Source: Chalara sp. BL73 (lineage: Eukaryota; Ascomycota; Leotiomycetes; Helotiales). Taken from it: a stretch of DNA of 64,000 nt. This document shows positions 11,163-22,323 of this stretch, in pieces. The notes under the pieces are model-generated. The model had not been told where the DNA came from. It did not search any database and was given only the letters and a program-made list of their open reading frames with translations. Location: NCBI GenBank assembly GCA_918026815.1, contig CAKJVC010000012.1, positions 2,666,001 to 2,730,000 on the forward strand. Direction: 5' to 3'. Numbering within the stretch: the first letter of the stretch is position 1; each line of letters opens with the position of its first letter. The translations under genes were made by a program, and so were the position numbers.

Positions 11163-12926
11163 TTACGATTTTAGTGGCTGCCCCATACCACCATAAGTGA
11201 TCATCTTTGTCACCTGGTATTCGCCGATACCATACTTGGACCCCTCACGTCCAAATCCACTCTCTTTTACACCACCAAATGGCGCGGCTGGATCGCTGAT
11301 CAAGCCGGTATTGACGCCGACCATTCCCACTTCTAACGCCTCGGCCACTCTGTATACTCTTTGGATATCTCTTGAGAAGAAATATCCTGCGAGACCGACT
11401 TCGGCTGAGTTGGCAATCTTGACAACCTCATCTTCAGTATCAAACTTGAAGAGTCCGGCAACCGGGCCAAATGTTTCTTCAGTGGCAATTTGCATATTGG
11501 TAGTCACACCAGTAATGATTGTGGGTTGGTAGAAATTGTCTCCTAGCTCAGGCATCTTCTGTCCTCCTTGAATAATCTTGCCGCCTTTCTTCTCAGCATC
11601 ACGCACATGTGCATCGACTTTGCTGACAGCCCGGTCATGGATCAGCGGCCCATGAGTGACACCTTCCTCATAGCCACCTCCAACTTTGAAGTCCTTAACC
11701 TTGGCAGCTAATTTTTGCGCGAACTCATCGTAGATGCCTGACTGAACAAAAATACGATTTGCGCACACACAAGTCTGGCCAGAGGAGCGAAATTTACTTG
11801 CAACAGCACCTGCAACGGCTGTATCTAGATCCGCATCATCGAATACAATGAAAGGGGCATTTCCTCCGAGCTCGAACGATAGCTTCTTCAACGTTGAGGA
11901 GGACTGCTTCATGAGAAGCTTTCCTACACCAGTTGAGCCAGTGAAGGAGACTTTCTTGATTATTGGCGAAGTAGTGAGTAGCTCTCCTACCTCTGGGGTG
12001 TTATGTAGTGCACTGACAATGTTGAACACACCCTTAGGTATGCCAGCTCGGTGACCAAGCTCGGCGATTGCGAGAGATGTGAATGGTGTTTCTCCTGGAG
12101 ATTTGGCAACTACGGTGCATCCTGCTGCCAAAGCCGGACCGATTTTCCTTGTAACCATGGCGGCTGGAAAGTTCCACGGTGTAATCAGACCACAGACTCC
12201 TACAGGTTCTTTTAATGTTACAATTCTGTTTCCTGGGATCGATGCAGGTATGGTGTCGCCGTATATTCTCGGTGCCTCCTCGCTGAACCATTCAAAGAAA
12301 TTGGCCGCATAGATGACTTCTCCTTTTGCATCTGCCAATGGTTTGCCATTTTCCCATGTAATGAGCTTAGCAAGGTCGTCCGCATTCTCAATCTGCCAAA
12401 AACATCAATATTTGCTCGTGATATAACCGGCTGGAGCTTTACTGACCATCAAATCATACCATTTTCTCAACAGCTTCGATCTTTCACGACCAGTGGTGGT
12501 CTTGAAAGATGGGAAGGCAGCATAAGCGGCATCAATGGCTTTCTGAGTGTCCGCAGAGTCGAATTCTGGAGCATGTCCTATTATCTTGCCAGAAGATGGA
12601 TCTAGAGTACAGAAGTGAGTGAATTACAGTCATATTTGTGGAAAACAAGTACCAGTGACCTCAAAGGACTTTCCTGAGTTTGCTGCGACCCATTCGCCAT
12701 TAACATAGGCAACATGGGTCTTCAGTAAGGACTGGTCCTTGAGTTTTGGTACACTATGCGGCATGCTGGAAGCTTGTCGTTGAAGGGAAGGGAAGCTAAA
12801 GGCTTGAAACCTGGATCTGGGAGCAATTTGTGCAGACGACACTGCGAATCTATATAACGAAAAGCGCATGATTGATGAAAACTGCCGAGAGCCGGACCTC
12901 TCTGCAAGATACAGCTGTTGAATCAA
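11163..12926 (-). CDS. Succinate-semialdehyde dehydrogenase, mitochondrial-type
   Basis: Oxidises succinate semialdehyde to succinate with NAD(P)+, the last step of the GABA shunt. Three exons on the minus strand: 12653-12926, 12447-12601, 11163-12392; phases close to 552 residues. The chosen ATG gives an N-terminus rich in Arg, Ser and hydrophobic residues (about 1-60), which looks like a mitochondrial targeting sequence. A second ATG 19 codons in (MRFSLYRF) is a possible alternative start. ALDH landmarks are all present: TPWNFP, GSTGVGK, the general-base Glu in FELGGN (about residue 317), the nucleophilic Cys in GQTCVCANR (about 351), EETFGPV and the final PFGG. GQTCVCANR and the length favour SSADH over other ALDHs. 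It is transcribed away from the SUMO-like gene across a 494-bp shared upstream region. Confidence 0.92.
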
Positions 12927-13420
12927 AAGAGGAGCGGCATCGGAAAAAGGCGGAGCATCAATTGGCGCGAACAGAAGGGTTGTTGGCTCCAGAACTGGTG
13001 TCTAGTTAAACAAATAATGAGGGGGACCATTTTAGAGCTTCTACGTCATGCCGTAATAGGCAAGTATAACCGAGGAAGAGAAAGGATATCAAAGTATCGT
13101 AGGTCACGTGCCAACGCGCATGCTCAGGACTTTCCTGCCTCTGCTGATATAGAAAGCTTAAAGAGCTCAACTTTACGACATCAAGAGTCTTTCGGGATAT
13201 CATACAGGTCGTCGCTTCGGCTCCGGCGAGTGTCTTTTTTAACAGTAGCTATTTTACACCCATAAAGCTTTCTCATTGGCGCATCATTCCGAGCTTCCAA
13301 TTAACACCACACCAATCTCAGCCTTGCCTATCTGCTCCTCCCGACCTTGCTTACAACCACTCAATAAGTACACCCTACGCCTTGCTTCACTACGCCGCGC
13401 CCAATTACCTATAAGATATC
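12927..13420. promoter_or_regulatory. Divergent intergenic region (SSADH / SUMO-like)
   Basis: The 494 bp between two divergent start codons must hold both promoters. The side next to the SUMO-like gene is rich in CCTTGC/CTCC pyrimidine blocks, as is common near fungal transcription starts. I see no clear TATA box. An open frame on the plus strand here has no family features. Confidence 0.4.
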
Positions 13421-13805
13421 ATGTACGACAACGACAACCCGGCTGAGGAAGGTGCTGCCAACGGTGCTGCCAACGGTGCTGGAAGCCAGGATATATCTAA
13501 AGGCGAACGGCGTGTCAACATTGTTGTCATAGATCCCAATGACAACGAGTTGCAATTCCAGCTCAAGGCCAAAACCAAACTAGGCAAGTTAATGGATGCC
13601 TACTGCAAAGAGAAGAACATCGATCCCGGATCTTGTCGGTTCCATTTTGATGGGAAGCGACTTTTGCCAGACGATACTCCTAAGCTGGTACGTTATTCAT
13701 GGCCGATGTTCGTGCGATGAGGAAGCTAATTTATGTAATCAGCTTGAGATGGGGGAAGGAAAGAATGAGGTTAAGGTCAATATTGAGCAACTGGGAGGCC
13801 AGTGA
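13421..13805 (+). CDS. Diverged SUMO-like ubiquitin-fold modifier
   Basis: 109 residues from two exons (13421-13687 and 13743-13805). Homology to SUMO/Smt3 is clear across the beta-grasp fold: KTKLGKLMDAYC corresponds to the SUMO helix, RFHFDGKRLLPDDTPKLLEM to the classical RFxFDGxxI...DTPxxLxM block, and VNIEQLGGQ ends with the processing diglycine (Gly107-Gly108) plus one extra residue to be removed by a SUMO protease. The N-terminus is a flexible Asn/Gly/Ala-rich tail with a repeated NGAA unit. Several positions usually constant in fungal SUMO are altered (EVKVNIEQLGG where EVxQEQxGG is usual). The single 55-nt intron is needed to see the C-terminus. It is probably a paralog of the canonical modifier; it could instead be the organism's only SUMO or a decaying copy. 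Confidence 0.78.
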
Positions 13806-14650
13806 ACATTGATCGTGCACTGGGAACGAAGACATATAAAAGCCAGGCGATGGAGGTACAGAGGGGCAATTATCAGGTATGCCAATGTCCCCCAAGCGAT
13901 ATGACAAGCATATACCAATGTGCCAGGCTGGGATCTCCAATGGGCAACCCAAGAAGCAAGCATACAGCCTAGACGTATTTATGCCTAAGGCTCTACTTGG
14001 ACAATCCCATTCGGTCAAACCTACCAGATTTTACATCACAAAGTTGGGCGTGTCTGGTGTTCAAGCACAATTGATGCATCTCTTCTGCACATCCTGCCGA
14101 GCAAGTATTCGCGTAATCGGACTAGATGGACATCTTGGGTTATTAATATTTTCTTGTTTTGCCTTAACTGTTGCCTTTTTCATAAATCAACCTGTGTCTA
14201 GCTTTCAATACCTATTGCAACTGAATTTTCTTAATGTGGAAGCTAATGGATCATAAATATGCTGCAATTCCTTTACGCGCAGGTAGAGAGGGTACCTTTG
14301 CTATCGGATGATAACTGAGGGTCATTCCCTTCCACATCTACATACTTTCCTGTTCTAGCTAGCGCACATGCATCATAAGTTCATTTCTGGCAGTTCATAT
14401 TGCAGCCCTTAATCAACTCTTTATACAAATAGCACGGATTGCCACCTCATTCTATGACTTCGACTCTGATGTTGGAAGCGTAGCTTTACAAAATATATTC
14501 CCTTCTATCAAGTGCAGCGAGCGATACCGTCCATGATTCTCTGCAAATGTGCCTTCACACTCAACAAAAAACCCTAGTAGACCAAGAAAGGGTAAAGCAA
14601 AGCCAGTGAAGTTGACGAACGCGGGCATGAGGTTGGCAGTATGTTCGTTA
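13806..14650. other. Gene-free stretch
   Basis: Contains the 3' flank of the SUMO-like gene and the region beyond the pseudogene end. One plus-strand open frame of 125 codons (13879-14256) shows no domain, signal or splice support, and I do not accept it as a gene. Confidence 0.4.
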
Positions 14651-16593
14651 TCAACGTCTTGGTCCTTGCCCAGTCATTATTCTCCGGAACAGTGGCGCAT
14701 CGTTTTCAGAAGCTCCGACTTCTAAATCGGCCACGGTCTCCTTCTTTCTTTTGCGCATCCCATGATGCGGGACTTTCCTGTCTTTCTCGCCCTTAGTCCC
14801 TTGACCAAGACTGTCATATATATCTTGAAATCCCACAACAGCTCGACTACGCCTTCTGAGTCGGGACGTGTGTTCGCGATTAAGATCACGGCGCTGTTCC
14901 TCTGTGTAAGCTACGAGGGACTTTGCCTGAAGTTTTCAGAGAGGTAAACGTACAAGCCAGGTCCACCAAATAGCTATGATTACCAATGTAAGGGGTATGC
15001 TCACAACCCAATAGAGCCACAGTCTTGTGGATGCGACCGCAGACCATTTTTTGGCTCTCCAGTCAAACATGGACATGGAAAAGAATGGCTATCCTTGTTA
15101 GAGCATTCAGGATATATCTGAAAGGTAGCCTACCGCTACAAATGTTGCATGCAGGGGAACAAGATAAGACCTCCAAGCTTCTGCGTTCTCGAATTGATGA
15201 AGTTGCGAATGAGAACCAGGCACTTTTAGCAGAAGTGAAATGTAATCAGAGGATTGCTCAAAGCCAGTTGGATGTTGTAGGTCTTTCCCATGAATGCCTA
15301 ATCTTGTCAAGGGTATTCTTTGTCGGTGATACCTAACCAGAAGAAGGTATATAATCTCATCGTCCAAAGAGACAATCGATCCAATCTGGGAATGGCCGCA
15401 GCATCGAAAGATATAGCGGAAGCTGCAAAATACGATAGTTCTGCTATGCGGACCCTGGCTTTCATGAGTATTGTGTTTCCCGGAAGTGGTGCTCGCATCC
15501 CTTAATATAATCTAGAGAGTTGATGGTTGCCTCCAGGCGCATTTGATGGAATGACAATCTCGATATTATCCCGTTCAATTTCCTAGTTACATCATCATAG
15601 TTCAGCTCCGTTGTTGTGTGCTTAGATCCAGGAAGGTCATAGCTATGCATTCGTGTTTGGAGTTCGACTTGGAAAAGATGAGACTACCTTCTCTATAGGA
15701 AGACTGAAAGTATTCCCTGGCTCTTGGGGAGTGATATGTTGACTAGAAGACACAACTCTGGATATCCAATTTTCTAGAGCATTCGTGGATTTCTTTTCGC
15801 GTATATCGCTGTTCTCGGTACTCCCAGATGGCTGCTAAAGTAAGTGTAGGAACAGCGAGGTGCGCAGATTACCTTTGAAGTACTTTACTAAAATTTCTAG
15901 ACATAACATGGTTCTCCTGTGGTTCAAATCTGAGGCCATTCTCTAACCGGAGATATCGACGATATCTTATATCAATGGACCATTCGAATGCAGGATCCGC
16001 TGCCTCGTGCTCAGACTCTTGGACATGCTCAGAATTATTATCAGGAAATGGTAGTATCAATGTCCCCTGCCGCTGTAGAACAGCATTATCCTTAGTTCTT
16101 GTTCTGTATAAGGCATAATCCAATCAGATTAGAGACATCATCATCAATCTAAAAAAATTTCTTACAATATGTATAAACTCAATATCAGATTCAATGATTG
16201 TTTGATTGAGGCAATCTGCTGAGTTAGATCCTCAAAGGGGGGTGGGGGGTTGCCCATCCATATCTTAAGAGTTTGTTTGGTGGGCGGCTTGATAAGATTG
16301 TCAACCCTCCAGAGCACGTCAGCAACTCTGCTCAATATCGGACCTAGTTTGTCGATGCCTAGGGCGTTAGAATACGGGAGGCCATAATCGTCAATCCGTG
16401 ATTTAGTACTGTTCAAAATTGCAGATAGCCGCAAGACTTCTGAGACAAATTCCACCCTGGCTCGTGGTGCATTTGAAGTACTTTCCAGTCGTTGTTGTAA
16501 ATTCCTGCTCGCGGCAATAGCTCTAGATGCAAGCCTATTCAGCTCAGAGACGGTGTCTCCGACCGTGCTGCTTCCGCTCACTACCTCTGCCAT
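14651..16593 (-). pseudogene. CorA-like fungal membrane protein gene, broken by internal inversion and frameshifts
   Basis: Minus-strand pieces run from ATG 16593 (MAEVVSGSSTVGDTVSELNR..., the N-terminal helical domain common in large fungal proteins), through 16123-15869 (about ...SKVLQR), 15830-15690 and 15675-15520 (coiled-coil-like, RLSFHQMRLEATINSL). The C-terminal part, also minus, starts near 15088 with FFSMSMFDW and TRLWLYWVVSIPL (start of the membrane region). A -1 frameshift near 14985 is needed to continue into LVIIAIWWTW, followed by a basic tail ending at 14651. The conserved stretch that should lie between these two parts is on the plus strand at about 15125-15505. A further frame break lies near 15680. 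The family is CorA-like by its SSAMRT...PG...FFSM...W arrangement plus paired membrane segments; magnesium transport is not established for such fungal proteins. Confidence 0.72.
15125..15505 (+). pseudogene. Inverted middle segment of the CorA-like pseudogene
   Basis: On the plus strand two coding blocks joined by a normal 70-nt intron (15277-15346, acceptor after CTAAC) give a coiled coil (SRIDEVANENQALLAEV) running into QLDVVYNLIVQRDNR, AAASKDIAEAAKYDSSAMRT and LAFMSIVFPG. In intact family members this block is followed directly by the FFSM...W membrane region. Here that region lies upstream and on the opposite strand (15088 downward). The segment has therefore been inverted inside the gene. 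Breakpoints lie within about 15090-15140 and 15490-15525; I see no obvious inverted repeats at them. Confidence 0.72.
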
Positions 16594-17300
16594 CGTCCGT
16601 GAGAGCTTGTGAGCCGACTTGGTGGTTTAATGAGATTAACGGTGTTGTGGATAATTGAGAGCCTACTCGCAACAACAATATTTTCTTCTGCCTACTTCCG
16701 TATGGGGCCAAAAGTGCAACCGCACGATTCATGGATCACTATCCGCTCGTTTACGCCACATTCTTCTACACTAACTTATGTTACCCAGATTTACCCTTTC
16801 TGGCGTACCTGATACCGTGGCTTGTGAGATGAGTCTTGAAGTCGCATTGGCGGCTATGTTCCGTGCGCCATCGCGGTTCTGGAGACCATACATCGGTTTG
16901 TGTAACACTGAACTTCCCCCTTTATGCCACGCCGTGGTCCTGGGTTTCTGATGGAGTGTGGAGATTGAATAGATAAGCTCTAGTCATGTCAGGCAGGTTA
17001 AATGTCTCGTATCAGTTGACTTGGTTATGATGTCAGAAAGAAAGAAAAAGAAATTTGATACAAGCTGCGCTGGAAAGACGAGCATAGGTGGTATCTTATT
17101 TTCAGGAGTAGTCTAAAGCGCTAAGGTACAGACAAGATCCAGAGGATGCCTGAGCGCGCAAAGAATATGCAATGAAGAGTGTATCTAAAAGCAATGCTCA
17201 ACGCCAGTGAACACACCGATTCGCAAACTTGATATTCCCACGATGCTGAAAAGATCTTCGCTCTAAAAAGTGTAGACGAGCAGATGGACAAGCAGATAGG
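16594..17300. other. Intergenic, ABC transporter 3' side
   Basis: No gene supported. It contains the upstream region of the broken CorA-like gene and the 3' flank of the ABC transporter. Confidence 0.4.
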
Positions 17301-20300
17301 CTAGGAACCCAGAATCATCTGTTCCAACTTTTCCCTTTCACCACTCTCACATACCATACCTCTAAATATTCCTTTAGCACCTTCAAACAGCTCCTTCGGC
17401 GTCCCAAACTCTGCGACCTTTCCGTCATCCAGTACCAAGATCTTATCGAAATCAGCAATGGTGCTCAGTCGATGCGCGATTACAATTAGTGTTGAGTCAG
17501 TAAACTCTTCCCGAATGCTCCGCTGAATAAGAGTATCGGTCGCCATGTCGACAGCGGAGGTGGCTTCGTCGAGAACCATGATCTTGGGACGGGCCACGAT
17601 GGCACGCGCTAGGCAGAGGAGCTGGCGTTGGCCTTGGGAGAGGTTGAGGCCGCCTTCTGTGATGGGCGAACTTAGTGAGGTAAAAATATTCTTGTTCGAA
17701 TTTGTGTTAGAGCTTGATGCAGTGGCAGTGACCGGGGAGTCGTCTGTTGTGTCCCTAGGTGTTGCCAAAGCGGAGGGAGTGACGAGATGAACGCGCTCTA
17801 AGGCATCACGGAGCTCAGAGTCGGTACGCTCATCGAAGGCGTCTAAATTGGATCGTACGGTACCAGAGAATAAAACGGGGTCTTGGGGGATAATTGCGAG
17901 ACGCGAGCGTAGCGCATGAAGTTTGATGGTCGAGATGTCCAGTCCATCGATGTGGATGCTGCCTTCGCGAGCTTCAAGGAAGCGGAAGAGTGCAAGGGTC
18001 AAGGAAGATTTACCTGCGCCGGTGCGGCCAACAACACCGATGCGTTCGTTGCGCGCGACGCTGAAGCTTAGGCCCTTTAGGACAGATGGGAGATCTGGCG
18101 CGTAGCCAATGACTAGGTCATTAACTTCGAGACGGCCTTCACTCGGCCATGCTGCAGGAGGATCAGCGCCGTCGAGGGATTCGGTAGGTAAATTGGAATA
18201 TTCAATAATGCGCTCTGCGGCATTCATGTCAAGTTCGAGATTAGTATAGTGCCTTATGGTCCAGATTACTGTTTGGCCGTAATCGAGAGCGAAGCTAAGA
18301 GCGAAGCCGGCTAAGGAGGCGTCAATACCTGGTAGCAAGATGATCATGATTGCTACAACAGTTGCGAAAAAGCCTCCAACTATAGACATGCGCCAGCCCA
18401 TCCAACGGTTGAAGACCCAAAGATGCCAGAACGTTGTGCTGTGATCGTCAATCTTTTTAAACATTCGCTCTACGTAAATATCAGTCTTTGCAAAAGCACG
18501 GATTGTGCCGACGCCTGTCAACGCAGAGCCGAATTGTTCAAAGACTGGCGATTTGGCGTTCGATTCAAGTCGTTTGACTTCGCGAGCGCCATGGAGGTAG
18601 AGTATGGCAATCCAGATGCAGAGTGCGAAGAGGATAAGTGCTAGGACAAGAACATAGGGCGATACGAAGACTCTAGACGGATATTAGCATATGTCAAAAT
18701 AGTCTTTGAGTCAATACTTACCCAGCCACAACAACACCAATAAGGCGGAAGACATTGTGTGCGCCAAAGGCGATATCGCCTGAGAGTCTCGAGTCAACTA
18801 CGTTGAAGTCGGCTGTAAATCTGTTCAAGATTCTTCCTAATGGGACAGTATCCATCCACCGTAGGGGTGTTCGCAAGATGGTGAAGCTGAGCTTCTCGAA
18901 AAGCTGTTTGGATGCACGGATCGCGCCGCAGAAAATCCAGTAGTACCGCGCAACACCCATAAGAGCAGCCGAAGCGGAGAAAGCAACATATATTCCAAGA
19001 TAGAAAGCTAAATTATCATTTTCAAGGTCTGATAATGCTTGCACGGTTGAATTGGAGCTTGTTGTAATGGTTTGGAAGTTGTATGTATGTAGGGAGTAGC
19101 TGAGGGCATGAGAAGTCGCCTTACTAGCTGTTTGGCCATCGCCAGTCCAGATTTTGAGCCACCAGGAACGACCTATCATTTATTAGCATGCAAAATTACA
19201 AGATGTCCTTGAAAAAGAGCCGCCTTACCTGTTGTGAGTGACTGCAGCAATGAAAATAACAGCGCAGCAATGATCCAAAATGGGAAGCCTCCACTCGCCT
19301 TCAAATACCCCAAATATATATGACTTTTGACCCGGCCTTGCTCTCTTGATTCCTCCTCGACAAATTTCTTAGCGGTTTTCTTAGATTCAACTTTCTTCAA
19401 AGGCTCGCCGATATCAGTATCAGAATCTTCTGAGTTGACTACCGTAGGATCTTCATCGATCTCTAACTCTTGTGGTTCGTGACTCAAGATCTTCTGTAAT
19501 GTGCCAGCTTCCTCCAATTCTGAGAGTAGACCCGCATGCTCCACTGTTCCATCACCCAGCTCGACCACGTACTTTGCTCTTGACTTGACAAGTGAGACAT
19601 GGTGGGTTACTAGAATACGTGTTCGTCCAACTCCCAGTTCGCCTGTCAACGCATTTTCGAAAATGTATCGTCCAACATGTGCATCAACCGCGCTGAAAAT
19701 ATCGTCTAGGACCAGTATACCAGCGCGGGAGTAAAGAGCGCGAGCGAATGTGACTCGCCAGCGCTGTCCACCACTAAGATTGATTCCATTCGCCCCAATT
19801 TCGGTATTCTCTCCATCCGTCAACATATCCAGATCCTTCTTAAGAGCGCATACTTCAATAACCTTCTTGTATCGCTGCTCATCAAATGGTAAGCCGAACA
19901 GGATATTGTCCTGGATGCTGGCGTTTTCAATCCATGGGATCTGCGCCACGAAAGCTATGGATGATGGAATAATCCAGTCGGCGGCGGTTGCGAGGTGATC
20001 CCATCTATCACGCGTGTTTGGTTGACGAGGGACATTGATCTTTCCAGATAGCAGATCAACCTCTCCGAGTATAGCGGCTAGCAGCAAACTTTTGCCGGTG
20101 CCTGTCTTGCCGCTGACGACACTGAGCTCGTTCTCAGGAAACGAGATGTTCACCTTGTTGAGGACATATCGGTCGTCCCCATCTTCCTTCTCTTCATCTG
20201 AGGGCCAGGCAAACGATGCGTTTTCGAATGAAATGTTGGAACCGTCGCTCGTGTTCTTGCTGATCTCAGGTGCGTTGAGATATTTATCGACTCTCTCCAC

Positions 20301-22323
20301 GGATATATAAGCATCAATGAGATCAGTAGTCAATTCTGGAATAACAGCCAAAGTAACCTCAAGATTTGCGAACACTCCAATAGCTGTGAATGCGACAGCA
20401 GGGGTGAGTGTTTCGTATTGGAAAGCGTATACTGCTAAAGCAGTGGCGGAAAGAAGAATTGGGCTTGCGATCCAGCAACTACGATCATTAGCTGAAGCTC
20501 AAGGGGCTTTTAAACCATTCAATTCACGGATCGCTTTATAATTAGTAATATAAACTTACAAGAGGAGGAATGTATCGGAGCTATCAGATATTAGTTTATC
20601 AATCCGGAAGGTTTTATGCCAAGACTCACATGTATACAGCCCACTGCTCATTTAATTCCTTTCGTCGCACCTTTCCAATTTTTTCGTGCCAATTTGCCTC
20701 AAGGGCAGAAAATTTGATTTGTCGAATGCCTATCCCATGATTAGTGATCCATGAGACAAATACACTGGGTGTGCAATAGTACCTTGTAGTGCTTCAGTAA
20801 CCACCCCCATTTTGACGTCACGGACTTTCATGAGCCTATCCTGAGCATTCGCGTAGCGCTTGCTGAAGTAGATATTTACAGGTATTGTGAGGGCCATTGC
20901 ACAAAAGCCGGCGATTAAGGCTCTCCAGCCAATGATGCTCAACAGGAAAGTAAACGACACAATGAGTTTAAAAAGGCTGCCTGGGAAGAAGTAATTGAAA
21001 GAGCAGAAATCAGAAATTCGCTTTGCATCAACGCCAATCAAGTTCACTGTGGACTGCTTTGTTTTCGGATCCGCTTCCTCCTCTCCATCTTCAGGAGGGA
21101 GCTCTGGCTTGTCTTGAGCGGATGAGTCTCCCATTGCCGTCTCTGAAACATCCGGTCCCTCTGTGTTCGCCTTCTTCGATTTAGTTGCTCCTTTGACATC
21201 CTTTCGCCGCAAAGCCTTCTGAAATATGAGCGCTGAGAGCTGGGCTCGAATCGGAATCGCAACTTCGGACCAAGATATCCAAAAGAGCCAAGACTCGACC
21301 CAAGACGCACCAATAGTGGCTACTGTTAGTACCACTACCCAGATCCAAGCCTCCTTATTGATGGGTTGCCCAGGAATTCGATCTTCGAGAATTTTCAGAA
21401 GGTGAAAATTAACAAATTGTGGGGCGAAATTTCCAAAGGCTTGAATCAAGGTTAGAAACCACTGGATAATAAACGGCCACTTGTGGGCAATGAGGACTTC
21501 AATCCATAACCTCCGAGGCCGTTCTTTGGCAGTCCAAGACTGACTGAGGTCTTTGGAACGAGTATAATGATCCATCTTGGTAAGATCTTCCAGCTCGAGG
21601 CGCCGTTTCTTATTCGCAAGCGCAAGTAGGTGTGCAACCCACGAAAAGCTATATCTGCTAAGTGCCGAAGCAGTATACATACCGTCAACTAGTTTTCCAT
21701 CCTTGTAAACCTCTGGTCGGCGGGTGAGAGAAACTCCAGTAAATGCGGTAAGAATAGCGAGTACGAGCTGGATTATCCGAAGGGCTGTATGCTCTGAAGG
21801 TCCAAGCCCATCGATGGCAGGATTGCCTAGAAGCAAGCCATCCTGAAGGAGGAGCGCTGCTAGAAGGAGCGCGCATGATATCGTTGTGTAAACCCCAAAG
21901 GTGTAGCTTCTTGTAGTTTTGCGAGTAACTGTACCAATAGTCTGGATAACTATGAGGCCCTGAATAGTGTTAGCAACTTGGATTCGTCGGAGAACATGCA
22001 CTTACCCAAGCTGCTACATTCATCCAGTTCTCGATCCACAAGGGATCATCATGGTACTTGCGCTGGTCCAAGACCGACAGAGCAATTGCGGTCAGAAGAC
22101 CTGCGGTAGTAAAAATTGATAAAAATACCTTTGAAATAACAGTTGAATATTTGGCCATTGATTCTTCGGTAGCTACTCCATCCTTGTCCTCATAGAGGAT
22201 TGCCTTTTCCTTTCGCTCGCGAAAATGAGCTACATGATCTAGCACGGATGGGATAGTGAATAGAGCAATCACAGCTAGTGCAGCAGCTCCTGCAGCAGTT
22301 GATTTCTCGTGTAAGTCGAGCAT
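17301..22323 (-). CDS. Full-length ABCC (MRP-type) ABC transporter
   Basis: ATP-driven exporter of the multidrug-resistance-protein class, 1562 residues, probably vacuolar or plasma membrane. Seven exons close exactly in phase: 22006-22323, 20783-21959, 20630-20729, 20560-20580 (21 nt), 19229-20478, 18722-19172, 17301-18672. It starts with a five-helix TMD0-like region and then shows TMD1-NBD1-TMD2-NBD2. NBD1: Walker A GKTGTGKS (662-669), signature LSGGQ (773-777), Walker B ILVLDD (793-798) with Asp in place of the catalytic Glu, and VTHH. NBD2: GRTGAGKS (1321-1328), LSQGQ (1450-1454), IMVLDE (1470-1475), AHRLST. The degenerate first site is normal for ABCC proteins. A Ser/Thr/Asn-rich insertion (about 1410-1440) interrupts NBD2. 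Substrate unknown; conjugated toxins or secondary metabolites are typical. No biosynthetic cluster adjoins it. Confidence 0.93.

Noticed and set aside
13879..14256. 125-codon plus-strand frame after the SUMO-like gene
   Set aside because: No domain, no convincing splice extension, and one hydrophobic run that looks accidental.
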